17,755 nucleotides of DNA from Spirochaetia bacterium. Lineage in GTDB: Bacteria; Spirochaetota; Spirochaetia; PWKH01. Position numbers and translations under genes: made by a program. The stretch covers positions 1 to 17,755 of the forward strand of contig JAIPFU010000019.1 of assembly GCA_021736505.1 (NCBI GenBank), in the 5' to 3' direction. Below, in pieces: positions 7,805 to 14,881 of this stretch; the stretch's first letter is position 1; each line of letters opens with the position of its first letter. Below the pieces are notes generated by a model, which did no database searches, was not told where the DNA came from, and was given only the letters and a program-made list of their open reading frames with translations.

Positions 7805-8692
7805 TTAACTGTACCGTGCCCTTTGCTTTTTAATAGATTTATAGAGAAAATTCAGGAGAATAAGGGTCAGTATTACTGTCATAACAGCCAATGCCCCTGC
7901 TCTTCCGACATTATTCGCACTGAATACCTGCATATAGACTGCATAGGGTAAATTGTACGACCTTGTGCCCGGTCCGCCGGCGGTGGTTACAAGAATCAGC
8001 CCGAATTCTTTGATCACAAAAACCAAACCAAGCATTATTGCAACTTCTAAATGATTCATAATCAGAGGCAGTTTAATTTTGAATGTACCTTGAAACCAAT
8101 TTACCCCATCAATCTTCATACTGTCCATTAAATCATTCGGTATACCCTGCAGACCTGCAAGCAGTATGAGAATAAAGAAGGGAAGCCAACGCCATGTGAA
8201 AAGCACAATTATTACGGAAAGAGGGTAGTAGCTTAACAGATCCACCGCATTATAGCCTAGTTTCTCAGCAAGAACACCATACCAGCCGAAGGTGGTATTT
8301 AAAACCGTCGTTTTCCAGATAACTCCGCTTGCCGTGGACATAACAAAGAACGGTCCGAGAATAAGTGTACGGGCAATGTTTATACCTGGTATACGGTGAT
8401 CAAAAAGCAAAGCAAGAAGAAATCCGAAGATAGAACAGAGAATCAGCGTGACACCGGTAAGAACAATTGTCTGCCACAGGATACTATAGAATTCAGGAAG
8501 GTTTTTTAAGGAAGAAATTTTCAGAAAATACACATAATTCTGAAACCCGGCAAAAGCCCTCGGCAAATCCGGTCTGGCAAGATTCCATCTCAGGGTTGAA
8601 AAAATTATTGTCAGCAGAAAAGGAATCTGTGTCATTACTATGACTACAATCATAGCTGGAAGAATAAAAACCATATCATTCTTCTTTTTCAT
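7805..8692 (-). CDS. CUT1 carbohydrate ABC transporter permease, MalF/SmoF-like
   Basis: This 295-residue inner-membrane permease has several long hydrophobic segments, the first at residues about 8-32. The EAA loop appears as DSMKIDG (about 190-196) followed by Phe and the KLPLI segment. The C-terminal AGALAVMTVILTLILLNFLY helix is typical of MalF-type subunits. It pairs with the MalG-like protein to move a polyol or sugar across the inner membrane. The start is taken as the ATG at 8692, preceded by GGGG 5 bases upstream. An ATG at 8707 is possible but has no ribosome site and would lie almost against a strong hairpin. The gene is separated from the binding-protein gene by about 236 bases containing two hairpins, which suggests lower or separately set expression. 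Confidence 0.9.
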   Translation of the reverse strand: MKKKNDMVFILPAMIVVIVMTQIPFLLTIIFSTLRWNLARPDLPRAFAGFQNYVYFLKISSLKNLPEFYSILWQTIVLTGVTLILCSIFGFLLALLFDHRIPGINIARTLILGPFFVMSTASGVIWKTTVLNTTFGWYGVLAEKLGYNAVDLLSYYPLSVIIVLFTWRWLPFFILILLAGLQGIPNDLMDSMKIDGVNWFQGTFKIKLPLIMNHLEVAIMLGLVFVIKEFGLILVTTAGGPGTRSYNLPYAVYMQVFSANNVGRAGALAVMTVILTLILLNFLYKSIKKQRARYS

Positions 8693-8718
8693 ATTAACCC
8701 CAATCATGTTGCTTCAGA

Positions 8719-8765
8719 AGTGAGCGAATCGCAATACGGCTGCTCATGACTGCGATTCGTTCACT
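8719..8765. other. Long inverted repeat (hairpin) before the MalF-like permease gene
   Basis: The left arm AGTGAGCGAATCGCA (8719-8733) pairs with TGCGATTCGTTCACT (8751-8765) over 15 positions with one G-T wobble, enclosing a 17-base loop. In the minus-strand transcript it forms a stable hairpin 26 bases before the permease start. It is not followed by a U-run, so it is not a simple intrinsic terminator. It could limit permease translation, protect the upstream binding-protein mRNA from 3' decay, or be a protein-binding palindrome. Confidence 0.7.
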
Positions 8766-8841
8766 CCCGGCAAAGTTTTTTGTTTACATGCAGAGCTCGT
8801 TTATAAGATAGGCAACAGCTCGAACACGTTATTAATATAGA

Positions 8842-8873
8842 TGATCCTGCCCGCCCGAGGGAGGGCAGGATCA
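8842..8873. other. GC-rich hairpin just downstream of the binding-protein gene
   Basis: TGATCCTGCCC (8842-8852) and GGGCAGGATCA (8863-8873) are perfect 11-bp arms around a 10-base loop. The hairpin begins 55 bases past the stop of the binding-protein gene in the direction of transcription. The sequence after it on the minus strand (TCTATATTAAT) is AT-rich but has no U-run, so termination would be partial at best. Hairpins at this place commonly stabilise the binding-protein message relative to the permease message in ABC operons. That role here is inferred. Confidence 0.7.
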
Positions 8874-8928
8874 ATTATCACTCAATACAAATACGTCGTT
8901 AACAATTCACAGAACTGCCAACGATTTA

Positions 8929-10296
8929 CTATTTGTACTGCCCGTCTTCTGCTACCTGTTCAAATACATCCTGTGTTTTTCTGATAGCTTCATCAAGACT
9001 GATCTTATCAACTACATAGTCAGCAAGGTATTCAGTCATTTTTGTTCCAGCATTAGCAAATTCTGGGATAGCTATGTACTGCAGACCTACATAGGGTACA
9101 GGTTCCAGAGTAGGATTGGTAAAGTCCATACCTTCCAGTGTTTTAAGCGTCATCTCTGCATAAGGTGCAGCTGCATATACAGGAAGTTCATACGTGGATG
9201 ATCTTGAAGCAGGAGGCGTGCTGGCGCCGCTGGGGTCAAGCTCTACAGTTTTCTTTATGAAATCTTTTGAGGTAGCCCAAAGCATGAAATCAAAAACTGC
9301 TTCTTTCTTAGCTTCACTGCTGTTGGGGTTGATTGCCATTGACCAGTTCCACAACCATGCTGTGTTTTTGTCCAGTTTCTGTCGTGGAGCGAAAGCATAT
9401 CCCATTTTACCCTGTACCTTTGATTCATCTGATTCCAAGGGAGGTGCTATGGACGTTGCATCGTAGTAAATACCGCAATTTCCAGACTGCATAAGTGCTA
9501 TGCATTCATTATAAGTATAGGACAGAATGTCTTCTTGTCCGGCATCACGAAGAATATTCTTGTACATCTTCCAAGCTTCCCGCTGTTCAGGTGTATCTAC
9601 AGTTGCATTCCAATCCATGTCAAAAAATCTTCCGCCGAAAGCATTTACCATAGTTACGAAGGGAGCGCCGCTCATACCCCAACCTGGAGCACCACGCATG
9701 GTCATACCTACAATACCGTTTTCAGGGTCATGAATCTGTTTTGCCAGATCATAAATTTCTTCCCAGGTTGGCTCCATAGGCATTTCAAGACCGTTCTTTT
9801 CAAACAGTTCCTTGTTGTACATAGTAAAGGAGCTTTCACCATAGAAAGGAAGACCATAGGCTTCACCGTCCAGGGAGAGAGAGTCTACCATCCCCTGAAT
9901 CAGGTCGTCCCTGTCATACCATTCCTTCTCTTCATCTGACATTTCGTCAAAGTACGATTCAAGGTTTTCAAGCCAGCCATTCTGTGCCCATGTCTGTGCT
10001 TCATAAGGACCAATGTAGAACATATCATAGGTTGTTCCACCGGTAGAAGCTTCTGTGGTGAGTCGCTGTCGAAGGTCGTTCTCCGGGAGTACTGAAATGT
10101 TTACATTAACTCCTTCAGCTTCATACTCATCACCAGCTATTCTTGCCAGTGCCTGAGAAATTGGGTTGTTAGCTAAGGCTAAGTTGATGGTAACTTCTCC
10201 GCCATCTTGCTGTCCTTGAGCGAAAACCATGGTTCCAGTCATGATAAATGCCAAGGCAAGAATCAAAGCAACCAATACTCTTGATTTTTTTCTCAT
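8929..10296 (-). CDS. Periplasmic polyol-binding protein of an ABC importer (SmoE/MtlE-like)
   Basis: This 455-residue extracytoplasmic solute-binding protein delivers substrate to the two CUT1 permeases. It has a signal peptide (residues 1-26: MRKKSR, a hydrophobic core, then VFA) with likely cleavage before QGQQDGG. There is no cysteine at the cleavage site, so it should be a soluble periplasmic protein. The blocks YDMFYIGPYEAQTW, NGWL, LPFYGESSFTMYNKELFEKN, PGWGMSGAPF, FGGRFFDMDW and VPYVGLQYIAIPEF fit, as I recall, the sorbitol/mannitol-binding proteins SmoE and MtlE. The start at 10296 has AGGAGG 6 bases upstream. The frame stays open for 34 more codons upstream, but that stretch is promoter sequence and would bury the signal peptide. 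A TATAAT promoter with a LacI operator precedes it. Confidence 0.9.
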   Translation of the reverse strand: MRKKSRVLVALILALAFIMTGTMVFAQGQQDGGEVTINLALANNPISQALARIAGDEYEAEGVNVNISVLPENDLRQRLTTEASTGGTTYDMFYIGPYEAQTWAQNGWLENLESYFDEMSDEEKEWYDRDDLIQGMVDSLSLDGEAYGLPFYGESSFTMYNKELFEKNGLEMPMEPTWEEIYDLAKQIHDPENGIVGMTMRGAPGWGMSGAPFVTMVNAFGGRFFDMDWNATVDTPEQREAWKMYKNILRDAGQEDILSYTYNECIALMQSGNCGIYYDATSIAPPLESDESKVQGKMGYAFAPRQKLDKNTAWLWNWSMAINPNSSEAKKEAVFDFMLWATSKDFIKKTVELDPSGASTPPASRSSTYELPVYAAAPYAEMTLKTLEGMDFTNPTLEPVPYVGLQYIAIPEFANAGTKMTEYLADYVVDKISLDEAIRKTQDVFEQVAEDGQYK

Positions 10297-10317
10297 AAAA
10301 ATCCTCCTTTTATATTT

Positions 10318-10339
10318 ATACGATCTATACAAATCGTAT
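10318..10339. promoter_or_regulatory. Inverted repeat in the binding-protein 5' leader
   Basis: ATACGAT (10318-10324) and ATCGTAT (10333-10339) are perfect 7-base arms around an 8-base spacer. The repeat lies between the predicted promoter and the Shine-Dalgarno of the binding-protein gene, at roughly +12 to +33 of the transcript. It might form a small leader hairpin or be a second protein-binding site. It lacks the central CG typical of LacI operators. Confidence 0.4.
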
Positions 10340-10357
10340 CTTCTTATATAATAATTA

Positions 10358-10386
10358 ATTATACCAATTACAATTTTAGTTAATCG
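10358..10386 (-). promoter_or_regulatory. Predicted promoter of the polyol transport operon
   Basis: On the minus strand a perfect TATAAT (10358-10363) lies about 60 bases upstream of the binding-protein start codon. Seventeen bases further upstream the -35 position (10381-10386) reads CGATTA, a poor match, and this position falls inside the LacI operator. A weak -35 under an operator suggests repression by blocking polymerase, or possibly activation. A second AT-rich option (TTGTAA, 17 bases, TATATA) lies slightly downstream. Confidence 0.5.
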
Positions 10387-10393
10387 TTTAACT
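10378..10393. promoter_or_regulatory. LacI-type operator upstream of the binding-protein gene
   Basis: AGTTAATCGTTTAACT is a 16-bp palindrome with a central CG and only one mismatched pair. This is the form of LacI-family operators. Thirteen of its first bases recur before lacI itself (11452-11467). It covers the -35 position of the predicted promoter for the transport operon and starts in the 120-base gap after lacI. Confidence 0.7.
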
Positions 10394-10416
10394 TTCAAAC
10401 CTGAAAAACAAAGCTT

Positions 10417-11436
10417 TTAAACTGATTCTCGTAAAATCATCTCTGTTTCAACCCGAATATTTTGATAAGGAAAACTCTCCGGAGTTAGCCCCTGCAGTCT
10501 TTTCAGCAATATTTCGGCTGCTTCCTGCCCAATACGCTCAGGATTCTGGGCTATGGCAGTTAATGCCGGAGTCGATGTTGTCAGCCAGAATGAATCATCG
10601 TAGGTAGCAAAAGCCATTCTGCCGGGTACATCGATGTTTTTTTCGCGCAAATACATAAAAGCACCTGCACAGGAGAGGTTATTACCGGTAAAAATTGCTG
10701 TAATATCCGTCTCCTCGAAAAGCTCTTCCATTAAATAATAGTTATTTCCATGCCTCAGCCTTGCAACATCCAGCGGATGACCTTCTCCGAAACGGAGATA
10801 GTTATTATCCACTTTAATTCCTGCTTCCGTAAGGGCTTTTTTGTATCCGCTCAGTCGTTCTTCCATGGTGGTATCAAATCTTGAACCAATAAATCCGATT
10901 TTTTTATGCCCTTTGCTGACCATATAAGAAACAGCATCATAGGCTCCCTTTATATTCGTTGACAGTACGACGTCTCCCTCATAGTTCTGCGGTTTTCTGT
11001 CAACAAAGGCAACCGGCAAATCTCTTTGTATCAAGGTCCTTAAATAGGAACAATCTTCCACGGTCGGCGCAATTATCAGACCGTCCACTGACATGGATAT
11101 TAAATCCTTGGCATTGTCAATTTCTCTGGACTTATCCTCCTTGGAATCCACAATCAATGTGTGATATCCAAACTGACGAAGAACTTTTTCCACCCCCCTG
11201 GCAATATCGATAAAATGATAACTGGTTAAATCCGAAACGACAAATCCTACAATCTTGGACTCCCCTCTTCTCAAGTTTCTTGCAAGGGGATTAATTTGGT
11301 AGTGCAGAATATCCACGGCATCCATCACTCTCTTCTCTGTCTGCGGCAGAACTTTTTTTGTCTTATTCAGTACATGTGAAACAGTTGCCACTGAAACACC
11401 TGCAAGCTTCGCCACCTCTTTTATGGATGCCTTCAT
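10417..11436 (-). CDS. LacI-family transcriptional regulator
   Basis: This 339-residue DNA-binding regulator has the canonical LacI helix-turn-helix at the N-terminus (residues about 4-25, IKEVAKLAGVSVATVSHVLN), followed by the hinge-helix segment NPLARNLRRGES near residues 49-60. A periplasmic-binding-protein-like effector domain follows (about 61-339), with typical blocks such as VGFVVSDL, DGLIIAPT, GHKKIGFIG and AIAQNPERIGQEAAE. It is full length for the family. The ATG at 11436 has GAAGGA 5 bases upstream. It is transcribed first in the polyol cluster, and matching operators lie at its own promoter and before the binding-protein gene. It therefore very likely represses both and responds to the imported polyol or its ketose. 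The effector is inferred only. Confidence 0.93.
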   Translation of the reverse strand: MKASIKEVAKLAGVSVATVSHVLNKTKKVLPQTEKRVMDAVDILHYQINPLARNLRRGESKIVGFVVSDLTSYHFIDIARGVEKVLRQFGYHTLIVDSKEDKSREIDNAKDLISMSVDGLIIAPTVEDCSYLRTLIQRDLPVAFVDRKPQNYEGDVVLSTNIKGAYDAVSYMVSKGHKKIGFIGSRFDTTMEERLSGYKKALTEAGIKVDNNYLRFGEGHPLDVARLRHGNNYYLMEELFEETDITAIFTGNNLSCAGAFMYLREKNIDVPGRMAFATYDDSFWLTTSTPALTAIAQNPERIGQEAAEILLKRLQGLTPESFPYQNIRVETEMILRESV

Positions 11437-11451
11437 GTTTATCCTTCATGC

Positions 11452-11467
11452 AGTTAATCGTTTATCT
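11452..11467. promoter_or_regulatory. LacI-type operator at the lacI start (autoregulation)
   Basis: AGTTAATCGTTTATCT matches the operator at 10378-10393 in 14 of 16 positions, including the central CG. It lies directly downstream of the lacI -10 box, so it covers the expected transcription start and would let the repressor shut its own gene. Confidence 0.65.
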
Positions 11468-11468
11468 T

Positions 11469-11497
11469 ATTGTACGTCCGCTTTTAGCATCTGTCAA
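11469..11497 (-). promoter_or_regulatory. Sigma70-type promoter of lacI with A-tract upstream element
   Basis: On the minus strand TTGACA (11492-11497) and TACAAT (11469-11474) are separated by exactly 17 bases. This is close to the bacterial consensus. Immediately upstream (11498-11518) is an almost pure A-tract on that strand, as in UP elements that bind the RNA polymerase alpha subunit. The start codon of lacI is about 33 bases downstream of the -10 box. Confidence 0.8.
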
Positions 11498-11591
11498 GAA
11501 TTTTTTTCTTTTTTTATTAAAAAGCCTATTTTGATAGAGTTTTATCGGTATATTTTTATCGAAATAAAAACAATTTGGACATACTTCAAAT

Positions 11592-11607
11592 TTTTAAACG
11601 TTTTTCT
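11592..11607. promoter_or_regulatory. Possible third LacI-type site in the divergent intergenic region
   Basis: TTTTAAACGTTTTTCT contains a perfect AAACGTTT core (11596-11603) with central CG. It shares TTAAACG with the reverse strand of the operator at 10378-10393, while the other half diverges. It lies about 140 bases before the hydroxyacid dehydrogenase gene. It may be a weaker operator, or chance in AT-rich DNA. The rest of the 308-base gap 11437-11744 holds the lacI promoter and operator; I see no convincing plus-strand promoter in it. Confidence 0.3.
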
Positions 11608-11744
11608 TACCTCTTTGACTAGTGATGCTGATACCTGCTGGAAGTTTATTCACCTTATGATAGCGTCGCCATGTATCACAGAAATACGTTGTACTTGTAT
11701 GATCCTTCAAGCTGTATTATCCTTGTATTGCAATGGAGGATTTT

Positions 11745-12704
11745 ATGAAAATAGTCATTCTTGACGGATATACCCTCAATCCTGGAGATTTATCCTGGGA
11801 AAGTCTGGAAGCTTTGGGAGATGTGGATATTTACCCGAGAACGAAACCAGAAGACCTGCTGCCCCGGGCTGAAGAGGCTGAAATACTCATTACAAATGAT
11901 GTCGGTCTGCCGCCTTCTGTTTTAAAAAAACTCACAAAGCTGAAATATATCTGCGTTATAGCTACAGGATATGACGGCATAGACCTTGCTCAGGCTTCTA
12001 GGCAGGGTATTATGGTTTCAAACAGCCCCGGCTACAGCACCTATTCTGTTTCGCAGAGTGCAATAGCCCTTCTGCTTCATCTTACACAGCATATCAAGGA
12101 TCATGATGATGCGGTTAAAAGGGGTGAATGGGAGCGTTCAGAGGATGTCTGCTTCTGGAATTACCCTTTGGTGGAGCTGTTTAATAAAAAGATGGGAATA
12201 ATCGGTATGGGTTCAATAGGACAGCAGACAGCAAGAATTGCTGAGGCAATGGGTATGGAAATTCAGGCTTACTCTCCTAGACCTAAAGCTATACCGGGAA
12301 TTCGGAAGCTTTCATGGGTTTCCAAGGAGGAGCTATTCGCTAGCTCTGATGTCATCAGCCTGCATTGCCCACTTTCAAAGGAGACGGAACATATTATCAG
12401 CAATGCTTCGTTGGATCTCATGAAGAAGTCAGCATTAATCATTAATACAGCCCGGGGAAAGCTGATTGATGAGCAGGCCCTGGCTGCGGCATTGAATGCT
12501 GAAAAAATTGCCGGTGCAGGGCTGGATGTGCTGAGTACGGAGCCCCCCAAAGCAGAGACCCCCTTGCTCAAGGCAAAAAACTGCTGCATCACTCCGCATA
12601 ATGCCTGGGCTACCCGGGAAGCAAGGAGGCGACTCATGGAAATTGCCGTCAGAAACATTACAGCATACCAGGCGGGCCAACCGATTCATGTCCTGAATCA
12701 ATAA
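11745..12704 (+). CDS. D-2-hydroxyacid dehydrogenase (glycerate dehydrogenase/hydroxypyruvate reductase type)
   Basis: This 319-residue cytoplasmic NAD(P)-dependent enzyme interconverts a 2-keto acid and a D-2-hydroxyacid, with glycerate/hydroxypyruvate a likely pair. The nucleotide-binding motif GMGSIG is at residues 154-159. The catalytic triad is Arg237 (in NTARGKL), Glu266 (in STEPP) and His285 (in ITPHNAW). The N-terminal catalytic half includes ATGYDGID (73-80) and SVSQSAIALLL (101-111), typical of the family. The ATG at 11745 is chosen because GGAGG lies 5 bases upstream; an earlier ATG at 11733 overlaps that ribosome site. It is the only plus-strand gene here, divergent from lacI and convergent with the nucleoside importer. 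Its link to the polyol operon is uncertain. Confidence 0.88.
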   Translation: MKIVILDGYTLNPGDLSWESLEALGDVDIYPRTKPEDLLPRAEEAEILITNDVGLPPSVLKKLTKLKYICVIATGYDGIDLAQASRQGIMVSNSPGYSTYSVSQSAIALLLHLTQHIKDHDDAVKRGEWERSEDVCFWNYPLVELFNKKMGIIGMGSIGQQTARIAEAMGMEIQAYSPRPKAIPGIRKLSWVSKEELFASSDVISLHCPLSKETEHIISNASLDLMKKSALIINTARGKLIDEQALAAALNAEKIAGAGLDVLSTEPPKAETPLLKAKNCCITPHNAWATREARRRLMEIAVRNITAYQAGQPIHVLNQ

Positions 12705-12763
12705 GAGTTCCCTAAGCACGCTCTTAACCTGGCACTAAAGCTTCTAAGGATCTAGATATAGAA

Positions 12764-12791
12764 CAAAACGCTGCTAAGCATTTTGCGTTTG
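12764..12791. terminator. Possible bidirectional terminator hairpin between convergent genes
   Basis: CAAAACGC (12764-12771) pairs with GCGTTTG (12785-12791) with one bulged A, around a 13-base loop that holds a small TGC/GCA pair. It lies 59 bases past the hydroxyacid dehydrogenase stop and 66 bases past the permease stop on the other strand. Flanking U-runs are short in both directions, so this is a weak call. The rest of 12705-12857 contains no gene I can support. Confidence 0.3.
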
Positions 12792-12857
12792 ATTAGTTTA
12801 ACTGCAGCGCTTAGATAAGCGTAATACTCTACGTAAGCATCAGCAAAAATCCCAATT

Positions 12858-13811
12858 CTACTTATCCTCAATGGAAAAAGAGGTTCCCAAAGCAGAGGGT
12901 GAAGCAAATTTGCCCCGTTTTTTTCTGCTTAAAATTGTCATTACAGCAAGCACAATAACAGTCGCCAGATAAGGAGCCATATTGAGGAATGATGCAGGAA
13001 TATTCGTCCCCGCCGCCTGAAGACGGAACTGCACTGCATTGATTCCTCCGAATAAAATTGCTCCAAAGACTGCACGGGAAGGATTCCAGCCGGAAAAGAT
13101 TACCAGTGCTATGACAATCCAGCCGCGACCGCCGGTAATGTTTTCTGCCCAGCCCGGAGTATATGCTAATGTAAGATGAGCTCCTCCTAATCCTACAAGC
13201 ATACCGCCGATAAGGGTATAGATATAACGAATTTTACTGACATTGCTCCCCATTGCGGAGGCGGTCTTGGGATTCTCTCCTACGGCTCGCAGGGTCAGTC
13301 CGTGTTTTGTCCTGTAGAGAAAGTACCAGCTAATCGGAACTATCAGATAGAGTAAGTACGTAATAATATCCTGATTAAGAAAAGCTGACAGAATAGGTAC
13401 TTCAGAAAGTCCGGGAATCGTGATGGCGGTAAACTTCTCTGCACTCATTCCAGAAAGGCTGAATCCATTTGATTCGGGTCCAAGCCGCTGACCGAGGTAG
13501 CTGGCAAGACCTGTTCCAAAAAGGGTTACGCTCAGCCCACTGACAACCTGATTAGCACGCATGGTAATGGAAAGAAAGGCATGAACCAGAGCCATAAAAC
13601 CGGAAACAAGCATAGCCATTATCAGGCCCAGAATAAGATTACCCGTGGCGAATACAACGCTGAAGGCAGTAACAGCCCCAAGCATCATCATTCCCTCAAC
13701 TCCCAAGTTCAGAATGCCTGAGCGTTCAGTATAGATTTCACCAATGGTGGCATAGAGCAGCGATGTTCCCGCCCGGAGTGTAACGATAAGCAGGGTTGTA
13801 ATCAATTCCAT
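12858..13811 (-). CDS. BMP-type nucleoside/sugar ABC transporter permease, second subunit
   Basis: This 317-residue inner-membrane permease of the simple-sugar/nucleoside (BPD_transp_2) type has eight or more hydrophobic segments. Its N-terminal block IGEIYTERSGILNLGVEGMMMLGA is the conserved signature of the shorter permease in BMP-family importers, seen in nucleoside importers of the NupQ type. The stretch GRGWIVIALVIFSGWNPSRA is also characteristic. The start ATG overlaps the stop codon of the preceding permease gene by one base (TAATG), so translation is coupled. It is the last gene of the importer operon. A nucleoside or a base is the expected substrate, but related systems carry other compounds. 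Confidence 0.9.
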   Translation of the reverse strand: MELITTLLIVTLRAGTSLLYATIGEIYTERSGILNLGVEGMMMLGAVTAFSVVFATGNLILGLIMAMLVSGFMALVHAFLSITMRANQVVSGLSVTLFGTGLASYLGQRLGPESNGFSLSGMSAEKFTAITIPGLSEVPILSAFLNQDIITYLLYLIVPISWYFLYRTKHGLTLRAVGENPKTASAMGSNVSKIRYIYTLIGGMLVGLGGAHLTLAYTPGWAENITGGRGWIVIALVIFSGWNPSRAVFGAILFGGINAVQFRLQAAGTNIPASFLNMAPYLATVIVLAVMTILSRKKRGKFASPSALGTSFSIEDK

Positions 13812-14881
13812 TATGCATCCCCTCCCTTATTTCTGATTATCCGAAGATGATAGTCCGTAAAAATTGATCCAGCCAGCAGCGGAAAGAGCAGAAGCCCTTG
13901 GAGAACAACTCCCATAGCCGCCGGAAGTCCCATCATCATCTGGATCTGATCCCCACCCACCAGCAGTCCTGCCATCAACAGGGCTACAAAGAGTGCTGCA
14001 ATCGGATTCAATTGGGACATCCAGGCAATGATTATCGCTGTATAGCCGTAACCGGTAGCTATCCCTTTCTGCAGTCTGTGAGAAACAGCAGCTACTTCGG
14101 CAAAGCCGGCAAGGCCGCTGAGAGCTCCGGAAAGCATAATCACCAAAATAATATTACGTTTTATATTAACTCCCTGGCAACGGGCTGCCTTCGGACTTTT
14201 TCCTATCATCTGGATCTCAAATCCCCATTTTGTCCGTGAAAGAACAAACCAGAGGATAACTGCGGCGACGATAGCAAGGAGAAGCCCCCAATGAGCCCTT
14301 CCGGAAAAACGCGGCAGCCAAGCTTCCTCAGGAAAGGGTTTCGTGCCGGGGAAACCATAACCTTCAGGGTCTCTCCAGGGTCCGTAATAGAGAAATTCTG
14401 CAAAGAGTATTGCCACATAATTCAGCATCAGGGTAGTTAAGGTCTCATCAACCTTCCAAACCGCTTTCAGTACTGCTGGAATTCCCGCCCAGCCGGCTCC
14501 AGCAGCCATCCCTATAAGCAGTCCTACAGGCAGCAGCATGGGATTCGGAATAAAATTCCAGTAGAGCATGACCCAGGCAGTCCCGATGGCACCCCAGACA
14601 TACTGACCTTCAGCACCTATGTTCCAAAACCGCAATCTAAATGCAACAGACACGCCTAAACCAGTAAGCATGAGGGGAATAGCTTTAACCAATGTTTCCG
14701 TAAAAGCACTCCAGCTGCCGAAGGCGCCAATAAACATATATACATAGGTTGCCAGGGGATTTACATGAGAGAAGAGGAGCACGAAAGCTCCGATAACTAA
14801 TGAAACTCCCACCGAAATAATTGGGACAAGAACAGTCATTTTATAAGAATGGGCTTCCCTCTTTTCCAATACAAGTCTCAT
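13811..14881 (-). CDS. BMP-type nucleoside/sugar ABC transporter permease, first subunit
   Basis: This 356-residue inner-membrane permease has about ten hydrophobic segments, starting near residue 15. Typical motifs are FRLRFWNIGAEGQYVWGAIG, where the Asn-Ile-Gly-Ala-Glu-Gly core is the family signature, and VDETLTTLMLNYVAILFAEF. The C-terminal segment ends in LRIIRNKGGDA. It is the longer permease of BMP-family importers (NupP type). The ATG overlaps the ATPase stop in an ATGA arrangement (4 bases), and its own stop overlaps the next ATG by one base. The ATPase and both permeases are therefore made as one translationally coupled unit. Confidence 0.9.
   Translation of the reverse strand: MRLVLEKREAHSYKMTVLVPIISVGVSLVIGAFVLLFSHVNPLATYVYMFIGAFGSWSAFTETLVKAIPLMLTGLGVSVAFRLRFWNIGAEGQYVWGAIGTAWVMLYWNFIPNPMLLPVGLLIGMAAGAGWAGIPAVLKAVWKVDETLTTLMLNYVAILFAEFLYYGPWRDPEGYGFPGTKPFPEEAWLPRFSGRAHWGLLLAIVAAVILWFVLSRTKWGFEIQMIGKSPKAARCQGVNIKRNIILVIMLSGALSGLAGFAEVAAVSHRLQKGIATGYGYTAIIIAWMSQLNPIAALFVALLMAGLLVGGDQIQMMMGLPAAMGVVLQGLLLFPLLAGSIFTDYHLRIIRNKGGDA

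Noticed and set aside
10297..10398. A 34-codon N-terminal extension of the polyol-binding protein
   Set aside because: It would run through the promoter and put a charged, tyrosine-rich segment before a clear signal peptide. The inner ATG at 10296 has a perfect Shine-Dalgarno.
11499..11517. Poly-T run as an intrinsic terminator
   Set aside because: No GC-rich stem precedes it on either strand. On the minus strand it is an A-tract directly upstream of the lacI -35 box, so an UP element is the better reading.
12705..12857. A structured small RNA or tRNA-like element in the convergent gap, because of repeated CTAAGC/GCTTAG and CGCTGC/GCAGCG segments
   Set aside because: The pairings are short and compete with each other, and no tRNA arms or known RNA signature could be assembled. 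It was kept only as a weak terminator candidate.
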